Source: Antedon mediterranea | Taxonomy: Eukaryota; Echinodermata; Crinoidea; Comatulida; Antedonidae | DNA: 64,000 nucleotides | NCBI RefSeq assembly: GCF_964355755.1 | Contig: NC_092678.1 | Span: forward strand, 21,486,922-21,550,921 | Direction: 5' to 3' | In this document: positions 32,801 to 44,500 of the stretch, in pieces | How positions within the stretch are numbered: position 1 is the stretch's first letter | How the letters are laid out: each line of letters begins with the position of its first letter | The notes under the pieces: generated by a model | What the model was told of the DNA's origin: nothing | The model's database searches: none | The model's input: only the letters and a program-made list of their open reading frames with translations | Translations under genes and position numbers: made by a program

Positions 32801-35800
32801 TATACTCTAATAATCTAGGCCATAGCTTTCTGTTACGCCATGAGTCGAACTTACCAGAAAATGCAATAGATACTAATGTACTCCGTTCAGACGGAACAAT
32901 CCATTTTCGTAAAGTGATGTATATCGCTGGCATGCCTATTCCCTGAAAGTAAAATGTCTAAAATGATAACGTTTTCAGAAACGTATTACCGTTACGCAAC
33001 ACATCATGTAGTCATTTTATGGTGTTTTACGTTTTGGGGGTGTTAGTAACGTACGTGTTACGCACTATCGCCATTGTCGTCTGAAACGTTATTGTTATAA
33101 CGGTATAGTGTTGTTACGGTAAATAATGCGTAAACGTATGGTACGCAAGACACACATCACATTATTTTCATTGTTTATTGGGTGTGTTGCGTAATGCTGT
33201 TTGACGCACTACAGCCATTGTTTTCTGAAAGGGTTTTGTGTGTGAGCGTGTAAATAGTGGGTAAACGTTACCGTCCTTGTGAAAATGCTGGAGTACAAAA
33301 GTGCAAATATCTTAGTTACTAACTTCTATGAAGCCTTGTAAAACCCGTACGATGGTCAGGAGACTGGTCCCAACGTCTGCAGCCCACGGGATCATGGCAC
33401 ACAACAAACTTTCCAACAGAAGAACTATTAAAATTGATCGTTTTCCGCCAATTTTACCAGCAAACCAACCGCCCGGCAGTCCGCCTATTATATAGCCGTA
33501 AAAAATCGATCCAAGTATTTGCTGTTGTGTTTGGTCGTCCCAATCATAGGTTGGTATCTGGAAAACGAAATCGTAAACACAGAATATCTAATCACTATAA
33601 TGTGTAGAACACGCGATTAGATTTATTATTTCCATTTTATCTAAATCAAAACCGACCATAACTCAGAAAACTAAACTTGTTTGCAAGGACCGAAATTGTG
33701 TTCTAGAGAACGAAAACGTAAATACAAATAAGCAAATATTAACTGTATATCTATAAAATGAAAACGTAACCGAAATTTGTGTTGTTTTAGTTGAGTTTCA
33801 ATGTTTATAAATATCTCTGAAACCGATCTCATGACATAACTCAGAAAACTAAACGAATTAACGAGTTGTATCACCCACTAACGTAAGAAAAACCAACCAC
33901 TAATGTAACAATCCATTTACCACTAACGTAACAAGTTTAACAGGGGAAAATATTAAGAAATCGTAAACATTAAAAACTCTTTATCATCATATGTTTTGAT
34001 TCGAATGTTGGAAATCTAGGAATTGAGTTTATTCATGTTTGTTTATTCGTCAGCTCTTTAACTGGATAATTAATAGTGTTACACCTATATAATATATACA
34101 TTTACGTAAGGGCAAAATTCGGTAAATCGCGCGTTACTTCTAGAATTTTTACTCGATGGTATAAAGTTGGTTCACTCTTTTGGTACTGATTTTAACCACC
34201 TGATGTAACCCTGTTTACTAATTAAGTTGAGTTAGATAATTAATTATTGACGAATAAAACGAATTTAGGTTCAACGATTTGCCCCAAATAGGGGTGTTTT
34301 CCGATCGTGGTATACACTGTCTAATGGATGTCCATCTTGAAAAATACCCGCCAAAATGATACGAGGATCGATGCTTCGCATTTACCTATCTCCTCCGATA
34401 ATTGTTTTTAATAGCTGGCAATTGGTTAAACAGCTCGAGTACAGCACCATAATGTTGAAGACAAGTCGATTTTTAAAAAAAAAAATACTATAAAATTGGT
34501 GACTGCAGAAGTGAGATATCGGTATTTTTACTCGGGGTACCCAAGTCTAGGACTCACTCATCTTCTCCTCCTCCTCTTCTTCCTCTTCTTCCTCTTCCAT
34601 CAGGACACTATATATTGAGCCAACTTCTAAGTCCTACTAGTTCTTTACGCGTCGTCTGACGGCTCTGAAACATGGCATGCATATACTAAGGTAGGTGAAC
34701 AAAGCTATAGAGAGAAAATGTTCGTACTTCGAGTGGCGGATGGAGAATTATGACGTCATAAACCTGGTATCAATCGAAAAAAAGTGCGATTTATAAAGAA
34801 CTACTTCTCCTTTCTTATAACGTCATTACAGCTTCTTTTGCTGTACCCCCCGAGTATCGCACATGCGTGGTTGTTGTAGAGATAACAGATAATAAGCTAG
34901 CGTTTTAGTCGCCGTCTATATCTGTACAATCAGCTTTGTTATTGCAGTTCAACCACCACCACCCACACCACCACCCTTCCCCTCAATGTCATGAGTATAG
35001 CGTTGTAAAGACAGCACTTCTTATTTCAATCAGACACGGATAAAATATAAAATTATTATAATATGTAACACTGAAAATGCTATTAAGACCAGTAGAGTAT
35101 GAGTATATATTATATATAATATTCCTTAATTGCAAGACGTTGTTGTAAGAAAACAATCCATGTTTGATACGAATTTTATAAATATGAAGATAGCAATCCA
35201 TCATAAAAATAATGAGACAGGAATGTGGCACAGGCCGATACCATGCAATACAGACAATTCAAGTCTAAAGTTTTATTTTAATTTTAAAATTTATTTATTT
35301 ATTTTTTATCTATTTATTCAATTTCTGCCATATACATTACAAAGAAGACAAAATAATTATAAAAGGAGGCACGGAAAAACCAAACAGGTGCTAAACACCT
35401 ATGCTAGTTTGTCAACCCAGAACTCAGAATTCTCATGATGGCAATTATATTTGGCTACAGATTACATCGTGTTTGACTATATTCATTCGCTCTGTGTTCA
35501 TTTTTACAATTTCCAGTTAATTATTAAAACTAAATTTCAAGAAGCCATCTGGGCAATTGAAAGAGCGTATGTATACATTTACGTAAGGACGTAGGTTTTT
35601 ATAGGACGTATTTAGAGTTTTGTTCTTATTCGACGGACATTTCATCGCGCTTAACCTTTTTTCTCAATAATTTAGAAAGTGGGTTTATACTTTCCGTACT
35701 AAATCGTATCAGCAATCAGAAACCATTAGGCCTACTAATTAAGTTGAATTAGATATTTATTGATGATTAAAAGAGAATTTAGTTTAAATGATTTTCCTCG

Positions 35801-37893
35801 AAGATAGGTGTTTTTCACAACTGTTTTACATTATATAAACACATAATATACAAATAAACTTTATTACTGACAGTTGCTTCTCAACGTTTGTATTAATTAA
35901 TACTGTAATTACAAAAAAATATAAACGTCGTAGCGGTGTATCGTTTCATCCTACTTTACTATTTCAATCGACTAAAAAACACACAGGATTTCCAACTTAA
36001 AGGAAGTTCAAACATATCTCAACATTTTCTACTGTTGCTACGTTAGTGGTTAATGAAGTTGGTTACGTTAGTGGTTAACTGTTGGTTACATGTTGTTACG
36101 TTAGTGGTTAATGAAGTTGGTTACGTTAGTGGTTAAACTGTTGTTACGTTAGTGCTTAGATTTGTTACGTTAGTGATTAATGAAGTTTGTGACGTAAGTG
36201 GTTAACCTGTTGTTACGGTAGTGGTTAATGAAGTTTGTTACTGAATACTGAAATGCTTTATTTGTCCATCATCATAATAAAATAACAACAGAAATTCTTT
36301 TTGAAGATTGACAATTATTAGTAAAATAATAAATAGATATACAATATAATATATTATGTACACACACATAATTGCACCAAAAAAAATATAAGTTATGAAA
36401 CACGGTGTAAAAATGACAAGGATTAAAATTGAATAGGATTCAGGAGATTAAAATAGTTTAAAACAGCTTTAAAAGGATTAAAACAGCTTTAAAAGGATTC
36501 AAACCATTAGAATGTTCCTAAAACCTTACAATTTATAAATTGCTAAAATTTCAAATAGGCTAAAATGTTAAAAACGTTTAAAAATATTAAAAATATAAAA
36601 ACATTTTATAAAGTTTCATTGTTTACATAGTCTTGTATAACATAACATTTTATCGATGGTGACGTGACGTGAATTAATAGCATTTGCAACAAAGGCATAT
36701 CATATCTCGATCTGTTTGTCTTAGTTATTGGAACATGTATTCTACCATGCGTTTGATAATAAAGTATTTGCTAAGGGGATGATCAACATCCTTAATTATT
36801 TTATGAGCTGCCTTCACTATCTAATCTATCTATATTTCATCTAACTGCACCAACGGATCTTTAACAATATATTCAGCTTTCTTTGTAATGCGATTCAATT
36901 TCTTTTTTTCTTTTTTTTTAAATATTTTCATAATTGCATATCAAACAGAAAGACATAATACTTTGGATCATGGTGGTATAAAACAATTTTAACAGGGAGC
37001 TATCAATACTAAAGCTTGGTTCCCACTAGAACGTAACGCAAGGACGTAAACGCAACGCAAGCGTTTTAACAAATGACAAGCGAAGTTATAGACAGTTAGA
37101 AATCACAAGCGAATAAGCCATCGCTTGTGATTGGTCAATTCATTTGCGTTGCGTTACGTCCTTGCGTTGCGTCGCTAGTGGGAACCACGTACGCTTTAGT
37201 GATTTCATTTTGCGAAGTATAAACATTCTTTGATTGGCTCTTTTAACTATTCTATTTGTATTGGTTTCCCACGACAGTTTGTGGTCCATGACAAAACCTA
37301 AGTATTTATGTTCTTCTACTCTATCTAATTCGTTACCATCAATCAGAACTGGAATAATAGGATCTTTCTTTACTCTAAAGTCTAGGACCATCTCCTTAGT
37401 TTTACCAACATTTAACTTTAAATTATTCAATTTGCTCCAATTTACAAAATCTGATATCAATTTACGGTAGTCATATTCATTATCATGCTTATCACCTAAA
37501 ATGTATCCTGTGATAACAGTATCGTCTGCATATTTAATCACAGAACATGACTACGTTAGTAGTTTAACTGTTGTTACGTTAGTGGTTAATGAAATTGTTA
37601 CATTAGTGGTTGATTTTTGTTACGTTAGTGGTTATAGTAATGTTACGTTAGTGGGTGGTGATACACGAGTAATCATCCATGACAGAATTGAAAGAAGGCC
37701 GATGGCTGGAGCTTACCGAGTTTATTGCACTGGCATTTGGAATCTCATTACATGTATTATTTGATTTCTGTTCCTCTGTGGTGGCATTCCATCTTTTTAC
37801 CATGCTTATTATAGTAATGTTGATGTTCAATCTGATACAGGTAAAACAAATACAAGCTATACAACACGATACTGCTACAAAATATCGTTTCAT
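29870..37893 (-). CDS. SLC17-type (sialin-like) anion transporter, array copy 3
   Basis: Nine coding exons: 37717-37893, 33324-33557, 32855-32942, 32354-32449, 32108-32232, 31483-31629, 30787-30919, 30133-30371, 29870-30043. Exon lengths equal those of copies 1 and 2, and the frame closes at 470 aa. Exon 1 differs from copies 1 and 2 at several residues (for example CFTCIRLN), whereas exons 2-4 and most of intron 1 are nearly base-identical to copy 2 at an offset of about 9398 bases. All SLC17 motifs are kept: TM1 Arg, GGLPGGWFAGK, GGKR, RVLQGFIE with GIGMPA, PSERST. Intron 1 carries the inverted-array element, broken by a Rex1-like LINE that is itself broken by a MITE. It is the outermost, 5'-most gene of the array. 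Confidence 0.85.
36241..37550 (-). mobile_element. Rex1-like LINE fragment with nested MITE
   Basis: On the minus strand, RT sequence starts at IKYADDTVITG (37541 leftwards), then LNVGKTKEMVLDF and HKYLGFVMDHKLSWETN up to RKMKSL. It is broken by MITE-1 at 37010-37198 and resumes as LLKLFYTTMIQSIMSF and KLNRITKKAEYIVKDP. These are typical of the C-terminal half of Rex1/Babar-type LINEs. It is 5'-truncated inside the RT domain. It sits within the minisatellite of the intron-1 element, which is continuous in copies 1 and 2. Confidence 0.8.
37010..37198. mobile_element. MITE-1, well preserved, inside a LINE ORF
   Basis: CTAAAGCTTGGTTCCCACTAG opens the element, and the inverted GTGGGAACC with a distal CTTTAG closes it. 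The interior has TTGCGTTACGTCCTTGCGTTGC arms and CAATCACAAGCGAATAAG. It interrupts the Rex1-like RT frame cleanly, so it is younger than that LINE. I could not settle the target duplication. Confidence 0.85.
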
Positions 37894-38049
37894 TTTGTGA
37901 TTCGTTGCTGATATTCGGTAGAATTTATAAAGGAATGAGGCTTGGAGAGCCGCCTTTTGTTATATTAGTAGTGGTTTTGTAACTTGTATTAATCTATTGA
38001 AATTAATCTGTGCAGATCATCGACATAAAGGTCACTAACTATTGTCATA

Positions 38050-38299
38050 CAGTGGTGGCGCCAGCGGGGTATCGCACAGTATTTTATCATACAAAAAAAG
38101 CTGGTTACCCTAAATCTGATTAAAACGGCCTCAAATTACGCTATAACGCGTTGCTTCCGGGGGCGTCGCCCCCTGGACCCTCCACCGGGGGCCCTTGGCG
38201 GCCCCCTGTTCCCCAGCCTAGCGATGCTCGCTTCGCTCGTATAGCCCCTCCGTCGGGGAATTTAGCCCCCCCGTCGGAAAGATCCTGGCGCCACCGCTG
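38050..38299. mobile_element. hAT-like MITE with 8-bp TSD
   Basis: The 250-bp element begins CAGTGGTGGCGCCAG and ends CTGGCGCCACCGCTG, an inverted repeat with one mismatch in 15. Perfect 8-bp direct repeats TTGTCATA flank it (38042-38049, 38300-38307). The interior is GC-rich, unlike its surroundings. Eight-base duplications and CAG-type ends fit hAT. Confidence 0.85.
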
Positions 38300-38307
38300 T
38301 TGTCATA

Positions 38308-39480
38308 TACTGTATAAAAATACCATTTAGTTAAAAATAGGAACTAAATTGTTTGTTTAAATAAATTCTTCCTCCTATATCGATGCTGTTTGATGTAGCC
38401 TATTTTGTTGTGACATGAAAAATAAAAACTGAATGCTATCTGAGGCTGCGAGGTCTCAATGCTAATAACATTTAACATTGACTTCCATACACTGTAACAC
38501 AGTACCTGCGTAGATTGTATGTTGTTAGATCGAGGATTGTGGGTCACATGATATTCAGTAACTACTCTATTGAACTCTGACGTCATCGAGAGTGCCGTAT
38601 TCGACATTGTAAAATAAGAATATTAATGTTAATTATTTATGAGTCAGACACTAAGATGCAAGATCAATCATTGTGAAATTATGATTAAAAGATCATCAGA
38701 TCAATAGAATGTGATATTATATTGTAGGCCTACGATAGGCATACCTAAAGCGCTGTCTATACACTATCAAAAAAAGTGCGATCTACCCAAATATGGTAGT
38801 GATATGCTTAAATATGGCATTGATATGTATTTGTCCATATACGTAAATTTTGATACTAGTGTGGACAGATCTTTTAGTTTTTACACAACAGTGTATATTT
38901 CTTTTATGACAAGCGCCCTCAGTATACGAGTGTGTCGCGTGTGTTTGTTGTGTGATGCAGTGTGGTGACTGAATGAGCAGGCATTACCTAAATCAATTTC
39001 CAAGTTTTTTACATTTGCATGCCAAGTTTAATACATAATCAATTAAATAAGCACCGTCTGTCTATGTGAAATACAAGAATTGTAAGTTCAAATGTTAATC
39101 TTATGTATTGTGTTTGAGTAGGCTAGGTAAACTAGTAGAAAAAAATGGCTAGGCTAGCCTATCTAGGCCTACCTAGCTAGAGGCAGGCCTCTCTACTATA
39201 TTAGTAGAGCGAGGCCCACGCACAGAGCCTGGCCTGGTGGTGGCTAGCCTTGTTACTCTTTTGTTTTTACCTATCTAGGCTAGAGTAGAAGGGCCTAGCC
39301 TAGTAGTCTACCACTATATACAACTAGGCCTCTACACGGTATGCTTATGCTCTGTCTATTCTGTGTGCTTTTTTTGGGTGAACCCATTTTTGTACTAGCT
39401 AGTAGTAGGATGGTCAAATATAATCTCTAGGCATATACGTCTGCTATCCTTACCACATTTAAATGAAATTGTCTTTATTT
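38308..39480. other. Spacer and probable SEM1 5' region
   Basis: No ORF is supported. A degenerate MITE-2-like stretch lies at about 38750-38870 (GCTGTCTATACACTATCAAA). Dense TAGGCCTA/CTAGCC-type words occupy about 39115-39330. TTTATTTTGCAG at 39474-39485 is a good splice acceptor just upstream of SEM1. Confidence 0.6.
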
Positions 39481-39515
39481 TGCAGATTAGAATTTATTAA
39501 AGACACTGTACAACT

Positions 39516-39755
39516 ATGGAAGATAAAAAAAAATCAGACAAAAAAGTTGACTTGGGCTTATTGGAGGAAGATGATGAATTTGAAGAATTCCAAGCGGAAG
39601 AGTGGAATGAGGATGAAGAGGATTCGGAAGATGTGAATGTATGGGAAGACAACTGGGATGACGATGTTGTTGAAGATGATTTCTCACAACAGCTACGAGC
39701 AGAGCTGCAGATACAAGGGAATAAGGTCAACCAACAAGAACCAATGAAAACATAA
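39516..39755 (+). CDS. SEM1: SEM1/DSS1, 26S proteasome lid subunit
   Basis: A 79-residue, very acidic protein with both conserved blocks: [15 protein letters not shown] near the N-terminus and [16 protein letters not shown] followed by QLRAEL. SEM1 is a small, largely disordered subunit of the proteasome regulatory particle lid; the same protein works with BRCA2 and in the TREX-2 mRNA-export complex. Length is close to the usual 70-80 residues. The coding region is in one piece. A splice acceptor 30 bases upstream suggests an intron in the 5'UTR. The start is the first ATG after that acceptor. A poly(A) signal follows at 39809-39814. It lies upstream of BDP1 on the same strand. Identification is secure. 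Confidence 0.95.
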   Translation: MEDKKKSDKKVDLGLLEEDDEFEEFQAEEWNEDEEDSEDVNVWEDNWDDDVVEDDFSQQLRAELQIQGNKVNQQEPMKT

Positions 39756-39808
39756 CAAAAAACAGAAAAGTTCACCTACTGTATAAATGATGATTAGAAC
39801 GGCAAAAT

Positions 39809-39814
39809 AATAAA
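39809..39814 (+). promoter_or_regulatory. SEM1: Candidate poly(A) signal of SEM1
   Basis: AATAAA 54 bases after the SEM1 stop codon. Confidence 0.55.
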
Positions 39815-39839
39815 AAATGTTAAAAAAATGTTAAACAGA

Positions 39840-41510
39840 ACAAGTATATATTAAATAAGTCAGCACAAACCCTGAAAATGCACTGTATAAAAATTTTACT
39901 GTAGCTGGGAATTCAAAAGAACAATATTGGGAATGAAAAATCAATGAATACACACATTGATGATGAATAATAGAATGGACAGCGAAGAGTAACTCTATAA
40001 TATACTGTAATAGTAATACTGGCTATTGTTTAAGGCAAAATATATTAACAGTTTCTACCAAAACTAGTTTTTTTTTTTGTATTTGTTGATTTTTGATACT
40101 GAAAAGCCTATTAAATGTCTGGTAAAAATTCTGCAGTAATAGTTGTATAATAGTTTGATATTGACATAGAAGTTTATATAATATTAATTATTAATATCAA
40201 AGCATATTTTTTGTTGAATAGGCCATTAATATAATTTATAATAGTTATATTACGGTATTCAAAAAATTGGATCAGAACTAAATATATCTGAAATATATTT
40301 TATGTTTATTTTTTCTTTTTGGCAAAAGTGAATCTAGTAACTTTATAAACTACAAAATGGCCTATTCAAAATGTTGTATTTTTCATGTTTTCTGGGAACA
40401 ATCCATTTTGTTTATTTGATCAACTCTCGCGTCCATATTTAGGAATTATTTTTATTTTTTACGTAATATTTGTAAAACACCACCAATCTTGAATAAGCTT
40501 CAACGGACGAATTTAATATTTTATGCTGTTAGGTCCATGCTGCTACTTCTGCTTGTCTTTATAAATCGAGTTCTAAACAAAAGATGTAATTTTTTCCGAA
40601 AAAAATTCAATTGATAGAGCTGTTTTTGTGTGATGATGCATGAGAGCTGCATGCTAGAGAGATGAAAATGTGCCTAGCGCCCTCACACTTTGTTGGCGAT
40701 CAAAGAAGATTCTTATTTTGATGATCGATGAAATTAAAGTAAACATTCTCTCACAATATGCCAGTGAAATAATTTCAAAAGGTAATATGATCAGTCGTAT
40801 ATTTAATATATACAAACTGGGCACCTGATCCTACAAACTGTTATAATATTTTGATTATTATGTAAAATTCAGACATATTTAACTAGCTTTACGTAACAAC
40901 TACCCACTCACTGTGTTGCTATATTATGCAACGACAGCGCCGGCAAGAACTCTCTGTCTCCGGTTTAATTATACTTTAGGCCCCCTCGATAATGCATTTC
41001 AAGGGAGCCTAGACTAAATTATGCAACATATATTTATAAACGGTCATAATCTTATCTAGGCATAGAACTTGGCTTTAGGTAAGCCTAGATAGAGGCTTGT
41101 AGGCTATTTATGCCTATAATATATAGGAGTAGGAGTATGTAGGAAATTATGCTTTTTAAACAAAAATTAATCGATATTTATTATTAAATTCCAAATGGAT
41201 AAAAAAGACCCTATTCTATACTGTATATGGATACGTGGTTTAACCGTTTTCACTGAAAAAAATTAATCAATAATTATCTCATTTAAATCGAATAGGCATA
41301 GAGATATTATAGTTCACTATAATATCTCCTACGGATATAGGCCTACTAAATGTGACAGGCCATAATAAATAAAATTAAAGTAAGCTAGCTACTACTAAAG
41401 CTACAATAGGGGTACAGTACTAAGTTAATTATTATTAATTGTGCTTCTCTGGAAATCAACAATTAAAATCAACTGGCCTTTATTTATATGTCATTGTTAT
41501 TTTCTTTTAG
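39840..41510. other. SEM1-BDP1 spacer
   Basis: AT-rich, with no supported ORF. It probably contains the BDP1 promoter and a 5'UTR exon, since a polypyrimidine tract and AG at 41497-41510 precede the first coding exon. No core promoter element could be assigned. Confidence 0.55.
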
Positions 41511-41540
41511 ATATTGACAATTGAAATCAACACCATCATC

Positions 41541-44500
41541 ATGAGACGTGCTAAGATCAAGCCTTCTATCAATCTCGCTGCTTCCAGAAGGTCATCGCAG
41601 GTGGTCAAGCCGGACAGTAAAGCCAAGAATACACCATCAAACTCCTACACTCCTACTGAAACAGGCATTCCTATAGCAGACCACAATGGATCATCTAAGG
41701 CCAAGAATTCACTTGAAGTGTCTAAGCCCCAGGTGCCCAGCCTGGAATTTTCTAAGCCCCAGGTCACCAGCCCCAGAGTGTCTAAGCCCCAGGTAACTAG
41801 CCCCAAAGTGTCTAAGCCCCAGGTCGCCAGCCCCGAAGTTTCTAAGCCCCTGGTGGCTGTGCAACAAGTATCAAAACCCCAGTTGTCTTGCACAAAACCT
41901 ATAACAGCAGGAGCTTCTGGTGACAAGTCTTCCAAACCTTTATTGCGAACCGAGTCTGAAGAAATCGCAACAAACGTAAGATAGTTCAAATATATCATTT
42001 ATTTCGCCAATAAACAAAACAAATATATAAAAACAAATTTAAAGTAAAGATGTACAGTATAATCACCATATGCAATTTGTTTACATTTTAGTTGAAAAAG
42101 TGTTTGTTTTAAATAATGTAAGTGAATTCCATGTATTTTGATCTACAGGAGCAAGAATTGGATACTTCTAGTAAAGTTGGTGAATCACCTACAGCGCCTT
42201 CACAGTCAAAAGAAAGCTTAAATCCGCAACGTAGGAGAAAATTCTCCGCTAAACCAAATCTTGGTCAAAATAGAATGCGTTTACCGTTACCATCAAGAAA
42301 GGAAAAGACATCTGTAATTTCTCATCAAAATACTGCCAATGGTACATCAGAAAGTTGTGGTGCTATAGCTAATGCGGATTCTGATAAGCCATTTGATCCA
42401 CCCAACGTAAGGAGAGTGGTTCCTGTATCCCTTGAGAAGTCTGCAGGTATGCTTTGTCTTTATAGTCTTTGCACAAGATTGTTGGCAATAAATATGTATG
42501 TTAAGCATGGTTCCCACTAGGACGCAAAGCAAGAACATAAGTGCAATGATGACAGTAATTTTTTAAATATTTTTAAAGTTCAAATCCCCTTCTTATCTTT
42601 CCGACCTACTTCCTTTTCACATACCTTCCCGTCGCCTTTGCTTGTCTTCAAAAAATCTTCTTTCCATTCAAACTTTTAATACTAAAACGTATGACCTAAG
42701 CACCTTTACTTCTCGCTTATGGAATGACTCACCCGCCTCTATTAGGTCATGTTCTTCTGCCATCGCCTTTAAATTTGCCTTGAATACTCATCTTTTTCTT
42801 TCAAATTGAAACTCTCTCTCGCGCCTTTGATCACTTACTGCTGGAATTGGCGCATTACAAATTCATATTATTATTATTAATTGCTTGTCATTGGTCAACT
42901 CATTTGCATTGCATCTAAGTGGGAACCAAACTTCAGATGTAAGACAGAGAAACCATGTGTATTTAGGCATTTGATAACTAAGGTAGCCAAAAACCTATAG
43001 AGCACAAAGGTTTCGAGAACTGTGCATTTTAGTATGGTAGCAGTAACCATTGTTTTCCATTTCTAGCTGTATTGCAAAATAAACATGTGGTGGACAAGCC
43101 ACAGAAAAACATCAGGGAAATATTATCTACCTCAACCCAACCAAAGCCTCAAATGTCTAAACCAACGGTTCACCCCAAATCAACCCAACAACCATCACGG
43201 CCAGAACGCTTGGTGGAGAAACGAGGTGCACTACCTCCAACCATCCAAGATAAACGATTACGTGATCTCAAAGCGCTTGAGACTGAGGTATTGTTTGCTA
43301 TTGGTATTTTAAAACTAAAGCTCTGTCTACACTATCAAACTAGTTTGACAAAATAAGTGTGATGTGCCCAAATATGGTAGTAATATGACATCATGTCCAT
43401 ATATGGGCATATCACATTTTTTTGTCACATAAAGTTTGATAGTGTAGACAAGGCTTCGGAAGTTGTTGGCTTTTATAATGCAACTCTGATTCGATCAGAG
43501 GAAAATTCTGTGGTACAGCATCTCATGTCTTTCCCATGCGACACCTGTATTATAGACACTTAACCTAACCTTCCATTATACAGCCCCACATGTGATACAC
43601 CTAACACTGTATTATAATTCAAAATTGTTTTATAGACACCAGCCAAACGACGCAAACGATACATAAAGAAGACATCGCCACCAGACCGCAGCAAGATGAC
43701 GATGAGCGATCTAATTTATTATAATCCAAAAGCAAATCCAATGAAGTAAGTTGTAGCTTGGTTGTTAAAATGTATATCTTTCAATCCCAAGGTCCAGTAT
43801 TCAATCCTTACCTAGTGCCAGGGTTGTAACTCACGACTCTTTTTAAGTCCATTACCTAAGCCATAAATGAGACTTATGCTTTGTTCCCACTAGAGACAAA
43901 ATGTAAATACTTAGCGCAAGTAAGGGATTTGTCAAATCACAAACAATGGATCATTTGAACATTGGTCAACTCACTATAATATATTCCTTCTACATTCAAT
44001 CCCTAATCCCTAATCCGGTTCTACTGATATTGACTATCTTTCAGGTCGTCGTTGGAATCCCAAGAAAAAGCTAAACCAAATAATAACAATAATGATGATA
44101 ATAATGTAAAGGAAAAACCAAGGTTTGTTGTTTATTGTTTTTTCTCACTGTTTGTAACAACTAATATATTAATTATTCTAAAGCGTGGTTCCCACTAGCG
44201 ACGCAACGCAAGGACGTAACGCAACGCAAGTGAATTGACCAATCACAAGCGATGGCTTATTCGCTTGTGATTGCTAACTGTCTATAACTTCGCTTGTCAT
44301 TGGTTAAAACGCCCTTGCGTTACGTTCTTAAATCAATAACATTATTTGTATGTTATATTGTATGTAAATCAAGGTCATTCATTTTTGCTGCAATTTTTGG
44401 AACGTGTCAAAGGTCAAAGTTTGTCATTAGCTCAGACTCTTTTTTCCACATTTTTTTCTTGTTGATTTCCTTACAAAATGTTGGTCTCTGGCAAAAGCTC

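Larger units (their letters stand above)
33868..37664. mobile_element. Intron-1 inverted-array element, copy 3 (interrupted)
   Basis: Same inverted termini as copy 2, with ACGAGT at 33861-33866 and 37665-37670. The right array (36010-36240 and 37551-37650) is split by a LINE insertion. About 2.5 kb without the insertion. Confidence 0.7.

Noticed and set aside
39497-39775. Ser-rich minus ORF opposite SEM1
   Set aside because: Antisense artefact of the acidic SEM1 codons.
41645-41998. Minus ORF opposite BDP1 exon 1
   Set aside because: Shadow of the repeated SKPQ coding units; no splice or start support.
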